Below, in pieces: positions 32,393 through 42,270 of a stretch of 64,000 bases of DNA. This DNA comes from Rikenellaceae bacterium (lineage in GTDB: Bacteria; Bacteroidota; Bacteroidia; Bacteroidales; Rikenellaceae): assembly GCA_015060015.1 (NCBI GenBank), contig SUZG01000006.1:41406-105405 (forward strand), written 5' to 3'. Under the pieces are notes generated by a model. That model worked only from the letters and a program-made list of their open reading frames with translations, did not search any database and was not told the origin of the DNA. A program made the position numbers and the translations under genes. Every line of letters begins with the position of its first letter. The stretch's first letter is position 1.

Positions 32393-33547
32393 TTAACGAA
32401 AGAAGTTTCTCATTCTTTCAAATATGTTCTGCTTCTCTACACTCTCGGCCTTCTTGAAGTGGGTCATCTCCGAGAGTTTCTCCAACAGCTTGCGTTCCTC
32501 GCTGTTGAGTGAATCGGGAATTGTGATATCAACCACAATGAGGATATCGCCTCGGCCATAGCCATTGACCTCGGGAAGACCCTTGCCACGCAGACGCAAC
32601 ACCTTGCCGGCGTGTGTTCCGGGAGCAATCTTAATCTTCACGCGACCATCGATGGTGGGCACTTCAACCTCACCGCCGAGGATAGCCATCGTAACGGTAA
32701 GATTAAGGTTGTGGATAAGGTCGTTGCCATCACGCACCAAATCGGGGTTACGTTCCTCCTCAATAACCACAAGCAGGTCGCCATTCACGCCACCGCGTTG
32801 TGCGGCATTACCCTTGCCCGACACGGTTACGGCCATACCCTCGCCCACTCCGGCAGGTATCTTAACCTCGATAATCTCCTCGCCACGCAGTGTGCCATTG
32901 CCATCGCACTTGTCGCACTTGGCTGTGATAATCTTTCCCTCGCCACCACATGTAGGACACACGCCCTGCGTCTGCATACGGCCGAAGAAGGTATTCTCAA
33001 CACGGGTCACATATCCCGAACCGTTACAGGTCGAGCAGGTAGCGTATGACGATGAGTCCTTCGCACCCGTACCGCCACACTTATCACAAGCGACCGTCTT
33101 GTTCACTTTTAGTTTCTTGGTCGTACCGTTTGCTATCTCGGCAAGCGTGAGCTTAACCTTGACACGGATATCCGAGCCTCGGTTTACTCTGCGACCACCG
33201 CGTGAGCCACCACCAAAGCCGCCAAAGTGACCTCCGAAGATATCTCCAAACTGCGAGAAGATATCCTCCATAGAGAAGCCACCGCCAAAACCGCCACCAA
33301 AGCCGCCACCCGCAGCTCCACTCATACCGGCATGACCGAACTGGTCATAGCGGGCACGCTTGTCGGGGTTTGACAGCACATCGTAGGCCTCGGCAGCCTC
33401 CTTGAACTTCTCCTCGGCCTCCTTATCTCCCGGATTCTTGTCGGGGTGATACTTTATGGCTGCCTTTCGGTAAGCCTTCTTTATCTCATCGGCATTGGCA
33501 TTACGCTGAACGCCCAGCACCTCATAATAATCTCGTTTCTCTGACAT
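32393..33547 (-). CDS. dnaJ: Chaperone protein DnaJ
   Basis: A 384-residue type I J-protein: J domain with HPD at 34-36, a Gly/Phe-rich linker (about 75-120), four CxxCxGxG zinc repeats ([32 protein letters not shown]) and the two C-terminal substrate-binding domains. It stimulates DnaK ATPase activity and delivers unfolded proteins. grpE lies 22 bases upstream, so grpE-dnaJ form an operon; dnaK itself is not in the window. Confidence 0.97.
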   Translation of the reverse strand: MSEKRDYYEVLGVQRNANADEIKKAYRKAAIKYHPDKNPGDKEAEEKFKEAAEAYDVLSNPDKRARYDQFGHAGMSGAAGGGFGGGFGGGFSMEDIFSQFGDIFGGHFGGFGGGSRGGRRVNRGSDIRVKVKLTLAEIANGTTKKLKVNKTVACDKCGGTGAKDSSSYATCSTCNGSGYVTRVENTFFGRMQTQGVCPTCGGEGKIITAKCDKCDGNGTLRGEEIIEVKIPAGVGEGMAVTVSGKGNAAQRGGVNGDLLVVIEEERNPDLVRDGNDLIHNLNLTVTMAILGGEVEVPTIDGRVKIKIAPGTHAGKVLRLRGKGLPEVNGYGRGDILIVVDITIPDSLNSEERKLLEKLSEMTHFKKAESVEKQNIFERMRNFFR

Positions 33548-33569
33548 TGTCCTCTAATTTAGTCTGGAA

Positions 33570-34178
33570 TTACTCTCCAACAACAACTTTTGCATATCGC
33601 AGCACCTTATCGCCCAGCATATAGCCACGCTGCACAACATCAATGATAAGGCCCTTCTTCTCCTCGCCCGCAGCAAAGCGTGCCACAGCCTCGTGGAAGT
33701 CGGGGTTGAACTCCTTATCGAGAGCCTCAATCTCCGTTACGTTCTTCTGACGAAGAGCCTCCTCAAACTTCTGCAAGACGAGCTTCTCGCCCTCTCGCAA
33801 CGATGCGATATCGTCACTCTTATCCGACGCTGCCACAGCACGATGCATATCGTCAAGAACGGTCAGCATGCTCTTTATAACATCGGCACCGCCACTTGCC
33901 ACCAAGTCCATCTTCTCACGCAGCGTACGCTTGCGATAGTTATCGAACTCGGCCTGCAAACGCGTATATTTATCTCGCCAGATAGCTATCACCTCCTCGG
34001 CCGAAGGCTCTGCCTCGACCTCCTGTGGTGCGTCATCCTCTGACACAATGTCATCACCATCCGGATTCTCGTCTGCCATATTGGCACACGACTCGCCTTC
34101 GCAAGAGGGATTCACATCTCCCTCGCGGTAGCCTACATTCTCATCAACCTCCTGATTATTAACCTTTTCTTTTGTCAT
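33570..34178 (-). CDS. grpE: Nucleotide exchange factor GrpE
   Basis: A 202-residue GrpE. The first 60 residues are acidic and probably disordered, followed by a long helix containing YTRLQAEFDNYRKRT (about 92-106) and a C-terminal beta domain ending in VQRGYMLGDKVLRYAKV, the family hallmark. GrpE exchanges ADP for ATP on DnaK in the heat-shock chaperone cycle. It is the first gene of the grpE-dnaJ unit. No CIRCE element or perfect TAnnTTTG box was found in the 56 bases separating it from the methylase gene. Confidence 0.96.
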   Translation of the reverse strand: MTKEKVNNQEVDENVGYREGDVNPSCEGESCANMADENPDGDDIVSEDDAPQEVEAEPSAEEVIAIWRDKYTRLQAEFDNYRKRTLREKMDLVASGGADVIKSMLTVLDDMHRAVAASDKSDDIASLREGEKLVLQKFEEALRQKNVTEIEALDKEFNPDFHEAVARFAAGEEKKGLIIDVVQRGYMLGDKVLRYAKVVVGE

Positions 34179-34234
34179 ATCTAATTATTTTTCGTTCCTT
34201 TATACTATATGTAGCACAAATTATATGCCCAAGC

Positions 34235-34948
34235 CTATCCTATTATAAATATGGTAGGACGCTTGGCTATGTCGGGCAGAGCCATCCTACGCCACTGCTC
34301 GATGGTGCGTGTCAGGATAATCTCTTCGGGCGAGGTTATATCACACGCAATGGTCAGACGTGTTGCGGGCGAGCACACCGACAAAAGTTGCTCCACGAGC
34401 TTCACATTGCGATAGGGTGCCTCAATAAAAATCTGCGACTGATGCTCCGCTTGTGCCCGGCGTTCAAGGGCCTTTATAGCCTTGCCTCTTTCGGGTGGCT
34501 TGACCGGCAGATAACCATTGAAGACAAACGACTGCCCATTAAGTCCCGAGGCCATTATCGACATAAGGATAGACGAAGGGCCGACCAACGGCACCACGCG
34601 GATACCTCTGCGGTGACACGCAGCGGCAACCAGAGCTCCGGGGTCTGCTACACCCGGCACACCCGCCTCCGAGATGACACCTGCCGAACGCCCCTGCTCG
34701 ATAGGTCGCACCATAGCCTCAACGGCTACACCCTCGCGTGTATGCTCGTTAAGCTCCACGAACTCCAAATCGTCAATCTTGCGGCTGATACCCGCCTTTG
34801 ACAGGAAGCGGCGAGCCGACCTCACATTCTCTACAATAAAATAGTCCAGTGAGTCGATGATGGCACGATTGCTCGCAGGTGTAACATCATACACATCGGT
34901 AGCGTCCGAAATAGGACACGGAATCATATAGAGAACACCCTTTGCCAT
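34235..34948 (-). CDS. RsmI-like SAM-dependent methyltransferase
   Basis: A 237-residue member of the tetrapyrrole methylase superfamily. SEAGVPGVADPG (93-104) and the early LYMIPCPISD match the RsmI (16S rRNA 2'-O-C1402) group, although proteins of this short Bacteroidota type lack the C-terminal extension of E. coli RsmI and may have another target. It overlaps the murF-alr gene by one base (TAATG), suggesting translational coupling. Confidence 0.87.
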   Translation of the reverse strand: MAKGVLYMIPCPISDATDVYDVTPASNRAIIDSLDYFIVENVRSARRFLSKAGISRKIDDLEFVELNEHTREGVAVEAMVRPIEQGRSAGVISEAGVPGVADPGALVAAACHRRGIRVVPLVGPSSILMSIMASGLNGQSFVFNGYLPVKPPERGKAIKALERRAQAEHQSQIFIEAPYRNVKLVEQLLSVCSPATRLTIACDITSPEEIILTRTIEQWRRMALPDIAKRPTIFIIG

Positions 34949-37326
34949 TACTCCCTCACATAAATTCGTTTAACACGGGCAGCAACCGAGGTGATAATCT
35001 CGTAGGGAATCGTTCCCAGCACCGCTGCCATATCTTCGGGAGTGTTGCCCGCCACAGGCGAAAAGACACTCACCTCATCGCCCTCGGCAACGCCCTCTAT
35101 ATCTGTAACATCTATCATACAGCTATCCATACATATACGCCCCACAGTCACTGCCTTGCGACCACCCACAAGCATAGCCCAGCGACCATTGCTCAAATGA
35201 CGGTCCAGACCGTCGGCATAGCCGACAGGAATGGTTGCGATAAGGCTGTCACGCTGCAACACCTCGCTGCCACCATAGCCGATAGCCTCGCCCGCCTTAC
35301 GACTGCGTAGCTGCACGATGCGTGTTTTCAGCGTCGCTACGGGTTGCAACTCGTCGTTATGGCAATAGCCGTAACCATAGAGTCCCAGGCCCAGACGGCA
35401 CATATCGAAATGAGCCTCCGGGAAGCGTTCAATAGCGGCCGAGTTGGCTGTATGACGGATTATCGTGTAAGGTAATGCCGCCTGCAACTCGCCACTCAAC
35501 CTATCAAACAGAGCTATCTGACGGCGTGTGAAATCATCCTCCGACGGCATATCGGCACACGACAGATGGGCAAAGACAGATGCCACCCTGACACTTTCGT
35601 CAGCCGACAGCCACTCGATAAGTTGCGGCAGCTCCTCCTCCACAAAGCCCAGACGATGCATACCCGTATCCAGCTTGATATGAATCGGATACTCCTTCCT
35701 GCCATAACTCTCCACACTGCGACTGAAATCCGTCAGCGAGTGGAAGCTGTAAATCTCGGGTTCGAGGTTGTATGCCACCATCTTGTCAAAACTCTCGGCA
35801 TCGGCATTAAGCACCAGAATAGGCATCGTGATACCCTTCTCTCGCAGCACCACGCCCTCATCGGCAAATGCCACCGCAAGATATGCCACACCCTGACGCT
35901 GCAACAGCTGTGCAACCTCCACATCGCCTGCTCCGTAGGAGTGAGCCTTGACCATAGCCACCACGCGATGATTCATCGGCAGGAAGCGGCGGAAATAGCT
36001 CAAATTGTGCGTCATCGCATCGAGATTAACCTCCAAAACCGTTGTATGGCTCTTACTCTCCAAACGATGACACAGACGACGCAACGTATCGCGGCGATTA
36101 CCCTTCAACAATATCGTGCGGGCGGCCACATCCGCCGAGTTGAGCTCTCGCATCAGGGCCTCCTCGTTATCATAAAAGCGGCTGCGACAACCAAACAACG
36201 AGCCATAACGCGAAATATTCTCTCCCACGCCGATAACCTCGTCGATATTGGCACCCGCAACGAGTGCTGCAACCCTCTCATAGAGCTCCGCATCACTCAT
36301 TCCATTGCCACCGCCACCATTATTACCGCTGCCACCGACATCGGCAATGACAGCCGTTGTCTTGCCGCCAAGAGCTATATTTCGCAACGTATCGATAGCC
36401 AACGCCAGCGAATTGATGTCGGAGTTATACGAATCATAGACGATTGTCGAGTGGCCTATACCCTCCTTGACCTCCATACGCATTGCGACATCTGCTGCCG
36501 CCACAGCCGAATCATAACCCAGCTCGCGGCACAGGCTCTTGACCAAAGCCATATTCACCGCCGTAGCATCATAAGCCGAAATCGACTTATCATCCTCCGC
36601 AGCATCGCGTCTGTCGCAACGCAAAGCGATTTTTCGTGCAACCTGCTCCACTATGGGATAGTTGCTATGATATAATAAGGTCTTGGCATTGCGTGCCAGA
36701 ATAAGTTTCTCGGCAACCTTATCCTCTATGCTCTCAAAATTGTGCTGATGAGCCTCGCCAACCGAGGTGAATACCACCACATCGGGGCGAATCATCGCTT
36801 CAAGGCGTTGCATCTCGCCCATCTCCGATATACCCGCCTCGATGAGAGCCAGCTCCTCGTCGCCATCCATCATCAATAGCGACAAAGCAACACCCAGCTG
36901 CGAGTTATAGCTCATCGGCGAGGCGAAGAACTTAACATCCGCAGGCAGGGCACTTGCGACCCACTCCTTGACGATGGTCTTGCCATAGGAGCCCGTAATA
37001 CCGACAACCTTACCGCCAAACGATGCACGATGTGCCGCCGCAAGTCTTTGCAATGCCTCCAACGAGTTCTCAACCTTGACTACGCCCACCGCCTCGTATG
37101 ACGAGAAATCGACATCTCTCTCCACCATAAAGGCCTTGACTCCTCTGTGTAGCATATCGCCGATAAAGTCGTGAGCATCATAGGTTGTTCCACTCTTCGC
37201 CACAAACATAGCACCGCTGCCAAAGGCGTGAGAACGCGAATCAACCACAACCTCACACACCTCGGCATCCGTGCCGTAAAACTCTCCTCCGCACAAGCGG
37301 GCTATATCCGATAATCGGTATCTCAT
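34948..37326 (-). CDS. Bifunctional MurF ligase / alanine racemase
   Basis: A 792-residue fusion typical of Bacteroidota. Residues 1-425 are a Mur ligase with ATP-binding GITGSYGKT (109-117), which adds D-Ala-D-Ala to the UDP-MurNAc-tripeptide; residues about 430-792 are alanine racemase with the PLP lysine K460 in MVKAHSYGAG, which makes D-Ala. The fusion joins D-Ala supply and its use in peptidoglycan synthesis. A glycine-rich insert, GGSGNNGGGGNG (331-342), sits in the MurF C-terminal domain where relatives usually have a short loop. mutS2 lies 8 bases upstream in the same direction. Confidence 0.95.
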   Translation of the reverse strand: MRYRLSDIARLCGGEFYGTDAEVCEVVVDSRSHAFGSGAMFVAKSGTTYDAHDFIGDMLHRGVKAFMVERDVDFSSYEAVGVVKVENSLEALQRLAAAHRASFGGKVVGITGSYGKTIVKEWVASALPADVKFFASPMSYNSQLGVALSLLMMDGDEELALIEAGISEMGEMQRLEAMIRPDVVVFTSVGEAHQHNFESIEDKVAEKLILARNAKTLLYHSNYPIVEQVARKIALRCDRRDAAEDDKSISAYDATAVNMALVKSLCRELGYDSAVAAADVAMRMEVKEGIGHSTIVYDSYNSDINSLALAIDTLRNIALGGKTTAVIADVGGSGNNGGGGNGMSDAELYERVAALVAGANIDEVIGVGENISRYGSLFGCRSRFYDNEEALMRELNSADVAARTILLKGNRRDTLRRLCHRLESKSHTTVLEVNLDAMTHNLSYFRRFLPMNHRVVAMVKAHSYGAGDVEVAQLLQRQGVAYLAVAFADEGVVLREKGITMPILVLNADAESFDKMVAYNLEPEIYSFHSLTDFSRSVESYGRKEYPIHIKLDTGMHRLGFVEEELPQLIEWLSADESVRVASVFAHLSCADMPSEDDFTRRQIALFDRLSGELQAALPYTIIRHTANSAAIERFPEAHFDMCRLGLGLYGYGYCHNDELQPVATLKTRIVQLRSRKAGEAIGYGGSEVLQRDSLIATIPVGYADGLDRHLSNGRWAMLVGGRKAVTVGRICMDSCMIDVTDIEGVAEGDEVSVFSPVAGNTPEDMAAVLGTIPYEIITSVAARVKRIYVRE

Positions 37327-37334
37327 CTTACCTG

Positions 37335-39833
37335 TTAAATATCACTTTTAAAACGCACAACCGTAATACCTGCTCCGCCTCTGTCGGCGTGCTCATCCTT
37401 GGCCGACTCCACAGCCGGCAACGAACGCAGATAGCGGCGTATCTCCTCCTTCAAGGCACCCGTTCCCTTGCCGTGCAGAATAGTAACGCCTCCGACACCC
37501 ACCATCAAGGCATCATCGACCAGATCCTGCACCACCTCCAACGCCTCAACAGCTCGCATACCTCTCACATCAACGCTATCCTTGAAGTTTAACTTGCGGG
37601 TGGATATATCCACCGACAACACCGTGCGTGGTGTTGTAGGTTGCACACTCTTCTTATACTCGGCATTCGACACCACGACAAGTTTATCCTTATCGACCAT
37701 CGTGAGTATCTGACCAAAGGCCACCTGTGCCTTCCTGCCCTTGATGCTCTGCACCACGCCCGGCACCTGCTGACCCTCAATACGCACCTTTGAGCCAACC
37801 TCAATGGGCTTTACCACCTTTACGGGTTGTTGCGGAGCCTCTGCAACAGCCTCTCCGCGACGCTTCTTACCCTCCTCACGGCGAGCCTTGCGACGCATCA
37901 GCTTCTCCATCTCGCGTTCCACCTTCTCGCCGTCAAAGGCCGAATCGATGCTATCCACCGCCGCCTTGAAGTCTTCCAGTTCCTTACGGGCCAGACGGGT
38001 GAGTTCCTTCTCGGCCTGTGCCTCCTTGATGGTGCGGATAGTATTCTCTATCTGACGGTTAGCCTCCGCTACCAGACGTTGGGCCTCCTCCTTCGCCTTG
38101 CCGAGTATCTCGCGGCGTTCCTCCCTGATGCGGGCGAGCTGCTCGGCATAGTTACTCTCCAACTCCTCGACCTTGCGGTCAGTAAGGCGTATGCGGTCAC
38201 GCTTCTGCGACCAATAGTGCTTATCGCGTGCAATCTCACGCAGCTGCTTCTCCAGATTGATATGGTCGCTACCCGCCTTGTCGCTGGCCTTACGGATAAT
38301 ATCCTCGGGCAGACCCGTCTTGCGGGCAATCTCTATTGCAAACGAACTACCCGGCTTACCCTGCTCCAATTTGAACAGCGGGCGAATGTTCTGCACATCA
38401 AACATCATCGCACCATTGGCAACACCCTCGGCCGATGTAGCATAATATTTTATATTGGAGTAGTGGGTTGTGATGACGCCATAACAGCCCCTCTCCAACA
38501 ATCTCTCCAATATAGACTCGGCGATAGCACCGCCTATGACAGGCTCCGTACCCGAGCCGAACTCATCTATCAGCACAAATGTACGAGGCGATGCCGCCTG
38601 TAACATATATTTCATATTGAGCAGGTGCGACGAATAGGTCGAGAGGTCGTTATCCATCGACTGCTCATCGCCTATATCAATGCAAAGGCTCTCAAACACA
38701 GGCAACTCACTCGTCTCGGCTGCCGTTACGGGGAATCCGCACTGGAACATATACTGCACGATACCCGCCGTCTTCAGGCATACCGATTTACCACCCGCAT
38801 TAGGGCCCGAGATGACAAGGATATGCTTCTCCTTATCGAGTTGCATATTGAGTGGCACCAGCTCCTTCTTCTCGCGTTTCAGGGTCTGGGCAAGCAACGG
38901 ATGAAAGGCATTTCGCAACACCAGCCGGTCATCGGTTGAGACGATAGGCTTACCCGCACCGTTCTCAATAGCCCAACGGGCCTTGGCACGCACGGCATCC
39001 ATCTCGGCGAGATACTCTCCCGCTGCGGCGATAGCCTCCGCATCGGGCATAAGCGACTCGGTAAACTCGGTCAGGATACGCACCACCTCGCGGCGTTCTG
39101 CATACTCCAGCTCTTTGAGCTGATTGTTCAGCTCCACGACCTCGACAGGCTCTATATAGAAGGTTTTACCCGTAGCCGACTCATCGTGGATAAAGCCGTT
39201 CAGCTTACGCTTATTCGCAGCCGAAACGGGAATCACCGCCCTGCCGTCACGAATGGAAATCATCGCCTCGGCATCGACCACTCCCGCCTTCTTGGCACTC
39301 GACAACACCTGTTGCAGACGCTTTGACACCTGTCCTTCGTGTTCGCGAATGGAACGGCGTATCATGAGCAGTTCGGGCGACGCACCATCACGCATCACGC
39401 CCTCATCATCCACAATCTGGTTTATACGGCGTATGATATCGGGGAAGACGCAAACCCTCTCACTCCTACCTCGCAGGCGAGGATACTGCTCCGGCCGACG
39501 ACCCATAACGAAGCCCACCATATTACCCACGGCGGTCAATGCCTGACGCAACACCACCACCTCGCCGCAATCGAGAAACGTACCCTCAACGCCAATCTTC
39601 TGGAGTACGCCCTCCATATCGGGATATTCGTCACGCGGAGCATCGCTGTCGAGCATCAGCATCACACGCATCTCGTCGGCAATGTCCTGACGAGACTCTA
39701 TTGTAGCCCGCGAGGTGGAAAAACTCTCCACCTCGATAAGCTGCTTTGCAGCCTGCATACTGCACAAGGCAGCAATCTGACTTCGAAGACGGTCAAAACC
39801 TATCTTCTGTTCAAAATTTGCAGGGTATATCAT
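37335..39833 (-). CDS. mutS2: Endonuclease MutS2
   Basis: An 832-residue MutS2: MutS core without the mismatch-recognition domains, ABC ATPase with GPNAGGKS Walker A and LIDEFGSGTEP Walker B, a long charged coiled coil (about 520-660), a basic linker and a C-terminal Smr domain (VDVRGMRAVEAL, ILHGKGTGAL). MutS2 suppresses recombination or rescues collided ribosomes depending on species. It lies upstream of murF-alr on the same transcript, 36 bases after the MCE gene. Confidence 0.95.
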   Translation of the reverse strand: MIYPANFEQKIGFDRLRSQIAALCSMQAAKQLIEVESFSTSRATIESRQDIADEMRVMLMLDSDAPRDEYPDMEGVLQKIGVEGTFLDCGEVVVLRQALTAVGNMVGFVMGRRPEQYPRLRGRSERVCVFPDIIRRINQIVDDEGVMRDGASPELLMIRRSIREHEGQVSKRLQQVLSSAKKAGVVDAEAMISIRDGRAVIPVSAANKRKLNGFIHDESATGKTFYIEPVEVVELNNQLKELEYAERREVVRILTEFTESLMPDAEAIAAAGEYLAEMDAVRAKARWAIENGAGKPIVSTDDRLVLRNAFHPLLAQTLKREKKELVPLNMQLDKEKHILVISGPNAGGKSVCLKTAGIVQYMFQCGFPVTAAETSELPVFESLCIDIGDEQSMDNDLSTYSSHLLNMKYMLQAASPRTFVLIDEFGSGTEPVIGGAIAESILERLLERGCYGVITTHYSNIKYYATSAEGVANGAMMFDVQNIRPLFKLEQGKPGSSFAIEIARKTGLPEDIIRKASDKAGSDHINLEKQLREIARDKHYWSQKRDRIRLTDRKVEELESNYAEQLARIREERREILGKAKEEAQRLVAEANRQIENTIRTIKEAQAEKELTRLARKELEDFKAAVDSIDSAFDGEKVEREMEKLMRRKARREEGKKRRGEAVAEAPQQPVKVVKPIEVGSKVRIEGQQVPGVVQSIKGRKAQVAFGQILTMVDKDKLVVVSNAEYKKSVQPTTPRTVLSVDISTRKLNFKDSVDVRGMRAVEALEVVQDLVDDALMVGVGGVTILHGKGTGALKEEIRRYLRSLPAVESAKDEHADRGGAGITVVRFKSDI

Positions 39834-39869
39834 CTTTTTCTCTAAATCTTATCTATTTTCGGCCTTTAT

Positions 39870-40895
39870 CTATTTTTCGGCCTTTGCTGCCGCCTCGGCA
39901 GCCCTCTCCTGTGCCTCCATCTCCCGCTTGATAGCCTTCTTTTCGGCCTTCGCCTTGACCTTCTCTACCTTCTTGTAGGGGTTGCTGCCAAAGACCGACA
40001 CATTAATATAGCGGCCGGGGTTATTTTTCAGGTCATCCAGTAGGGTTGAGAGGTTGTTGCTCGCCGCCGTAAGGTTATCGTACAACTGCGAGTCCTTCAA
40101 CAACTTACCGACACTGCCATCGGCATCATTTGCCTTGGCAAGGACACCCTTCAACTGCTCCATAACACCCTCAATCTCGGCAACGAGGTCAGCCTCCGAC
40201 AACTGCGTTGAGAATGTCGAGAGATTGTTGATGATGGTATCCACCTCGCCGGCATTTTCGCCCAAGCCCTTCGCAAAGAGACTGAGTGATGCCAACGCCT
40301 CCTCCAGATGAGCCTTCTCCTTGGCCAGCATAGTGTTTATATTGTTGGTTACGCCATCGACATTCGAGATGATGCTCGTCAGGTTGTCGGTATTCTCGGC
40401 CAGCAGATTATTCACGCCCGTAAGCGTTGCATTGAGGTTGTTGATAACCTCCGTAAGTTGTTCCTTCAATGCTCCGAGCTCCGAGCCGGCCATCTCAAAG
40501 AGGTCGGCACTCACCTCTGTCGGTATGGTGCCTTCCTGTGGGATAACCTCCGACGATGAGCCGTAGATAATCTCCACAGCCTTGCCGCCCATCAATCCGT
40601 CGGTAAAGATTTTCGCCTTTGAATCAACGGGGAGAGCATAACGCTTCTCAATTGAGAGTTGGACTTCAACACCCTTTGTAGGGTCTTCGTTCAGCGTGAC
40701 CTTGCTCACCGAGCCAACCTTTACGCCATTGATTATCACGCGTGATGCAGGCTGAATACCACCCACCTGCTCGTAATAGGCGTAGTATTTGTTGGTATTG
40801 CTGAACACCTCTGTTCCTTTGAGGAATTTCACAACAAACCAACCTGCTAAAAGTACCAGTATGGTAAATATACCAATCTTAACTTCTCTTTTCAT
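39870..40895 (-). CDS. MlaD/MCE family lipid-transport protein
   Basis: A 341-residue protein anchored by one N-terminal helix (about 8-25), with an MCE domain (about 38-115, including VSKVTLNEDP), a long helical region (about 125-290) and a tail rich in Lys, Ala and Glu. MlaD-type proteins bind phospholipids between the inner and outer membranes with an MlaE/MlaF ABC transporter. Those partner genes are not in the window. It lies 17 bases after the amidase gene and is probably co-transcribed with it. Confidence 0.92.
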   Translation of the reverse strand: MKREVKIGIFTILVLLAGWFVVKFLKGTEVFSNTNKYYAYYEQVGGIQPASRVIINGVKVGSVSKVTLNEDPTKGVEVQLSIEKRYALPVDSKAKIFTDGLMGGKAVEIIYGSSSEVIPQEGTIPTEVSADLFEMAGSELGALKEQLTEVINNLNATLTGVNNLLAENTDNLTSIISNVDGVTNNINTMLAKEKAHLEEALASLSLFAKGLGENAGEVDTIINNLSTFSTQLSEADLVAEIEGVMEQLKGVLAKANDADGSVGKLLKDSQLYDNLTAASNNLSTLLDDLKNNPGRYINVSVFGSNPYKKVEKVKAKAEKKAIKREMEAQERAAEAAAKAEK

Positions 40896-40912
40896 ATCTT
40901 CTGTTTTCTTTT

Positions 40913-42178
40913 TTATTTCTTAACCAAACTATTGCCCTTATAGGCTACGACAAATGCACCCGGGAAACTCTTTCTCAACTCCGCCAGATGACGCTGTGCC
41001 TCGGCTTGGGTAGCGAACTCTCCATAGCAATATTTATACTTCAACGCACCCGCTCCTTCCAGTATTCTCACCTTGCCGCGATAGCTCTTGAACTGCGGGT
41101 CACGCAAATCAATCTTTCGGCTCGATGCAGCCACCTGTATTGCATAGCCTGATGCGACATTGGCACCCGCCGAAGCCTCTTTTGCAGGTGTCTGCGGCTG
41201 CTTTGCCGGTGTCTGTTTCGCAGGCTGTTGCTTTGCCGGTGTCTGCTTTTCGGGCTGTTGCTTTGCCGGTTGTTGAGGCGTTGCAGGCTTCTTATCCGCA
41301 GGCTTCTGCGTTGTTGCAGGCTTCTGTGGAGTTGCCGCCTCCTTTGCAGGCGTTTGTGACCCTTCGGAAGGCTTGTTTACCTCCACCTTGCCCGACATCT
41401 TCTCAATATGTCCGACATACTCCTTAACGGCATTGCACAACATTCTCGCCAACTCGTTCTGACCCTTCTGCGACTTCAGATAAGCCAACTCCTGTGCGTT
41501 GGTCATAAAGCCCAGCTCGGTAAGTACACTCGGCATATCGGTAGCATACAACACTTTCAACAGCTGGCGACGCATCTTTCGTGAATTACGGCCACCCTTT
41601 GCATAGTGCGACTGCATTATTCGGGCCATCATCTCGCTATACTCGCCATAGGTAAACTGCAAGTTCTGGATATATGCTCGCACCATTGCTGCGGTATTCT
41701 CGTCCGACATATCAATCAGCTCCTCCTTATTGTTGTTGTAGAGAACACTCTCATTATAGCGTGTCTCCTTGCTGCTCTCACCCATTATCAGCGTCTCGGT
41801 GCCATAGACCGTATTTTTCGTTGCGGCGTTGGCGTGTATCGAGATAAACAGGTCGCCGCCCGCCTTATTTGCTATGTTGGCACGGGCTGTAAGGTCGTCG
41901 TTCAGCGTCTTTCCGAGGGCTGTATCGGTCTTACGCGTATAGACCACTTTCACCTGCGGCAACTCCTTCTCAATCAACGCACCCAGCTTCAATGCAACAG
42001 CGAGATTGATATCCTTCTCCATAACGCCGCCATAGGTAGCACCCGGAAATGCAGCACCGCCGTGTCCCGCATCAATCACAAGCACGAAGGCGTCATCCGC
42101 AACACTCTGTGCAGATAGCTTATCCGCACACACGCTGGCCAAAAGCAAAAAGAGAAAAAGACAAACTACTCGCTTCAT
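40913..42178 (-). CDS. N-acetylmuramoyl-L-alanine amidase with SPOR-like domain
   Basis: A 421-residue secreted cell-wall amidase: signal peptide (about 1-24), Amidase_3 domain (about 30-255) with zinc ligands in DAGHGG (H39) and E54 and a late catalytic Glu in LTELGFMTN, a low-complexity linker of Pro, Lys, Gln, Ala and Thr (about 275-345) and a C-terminal SPOR-like domain (about 348-421). It cuts the amide bond between MurNAc and the peptide stem; the SPOR-like end would direct it to septal glycan. It starts the amidase-MCE-mutS2-murF block. Confidence 0.93.
   Translation of the reverse strand: MKRVVCLFLFLLLASVCADKLSAQSVADDAFVLVIDAGHGGAAFPGATYGGVMEKDINLAVALKLGALIEKELPQVKVVYTRKTDTALGKTLNDDLTARANIANKAGGDLFISIHANAATKNTVYGTETLIMGESSKETRYNESVLYNNNKEELIDMSDENTAAMVRAYIQNLQFTYGEYSEMMARIMQSHYAKGGRNSRKMRRQLLKVLYATDMPSVLTELGFMTNAQELAYLKSQKGQNELARMLCNAVKEYVGHIEKMSGKVEVNKPSEGSQTPAKEAATPQKPATTQKPADKKPATPQQPAKQQPEKQTPAKQQPAKQTPAKQPQTPAKEASAGANVASGYAIQVAASSRKIDLRDPQFKSYRGKVRILEGAGALKYKYCYGEFATQAEAQRHLAELRKSFPGAFVVAYKGNSLVKK
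41160..41395 (-). repeat. Low-complexity repeat coding the amidase linker
   Basis: The DNA repeats GCTTTGCCGGTGTCTG and similar units coding for K-Q-Q-P-A-K and Q-T-P-A-K steps. It is a degenerate tandem array inside the gene, likely to vary in length between strains. Confidence 0.7.
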
Positions 42179-42221
42179 ATAAAAAACTGCCGATTTATTA
42201 GTGTTATTAAGTAAAAAACGC

Positions 42222-42229
42222 TATATTTG
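42222..42229 (+). promoter_or_regulatory. -7 element for the lptD-like gene
   Basis: TATATTTG, a perfect -7 box, 41 bases before the GTG at 42271. No good -33 box is seen. Confidence 0.5.
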
Positions 42230-42270
42230 TCGGTTAAAATACGCGTGCGTAGGCATATACAACCCACCCC

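Noticed and set aside
35566..36675. A 369-codon frame antisense to the MurF-alanine racemase gene
   Set aside because: The sense strand codes for a clear two-domain enzyme. The antisense translation is rich in His, Arg and Ile, as expected from the reverse of GC-rich coding DNA.
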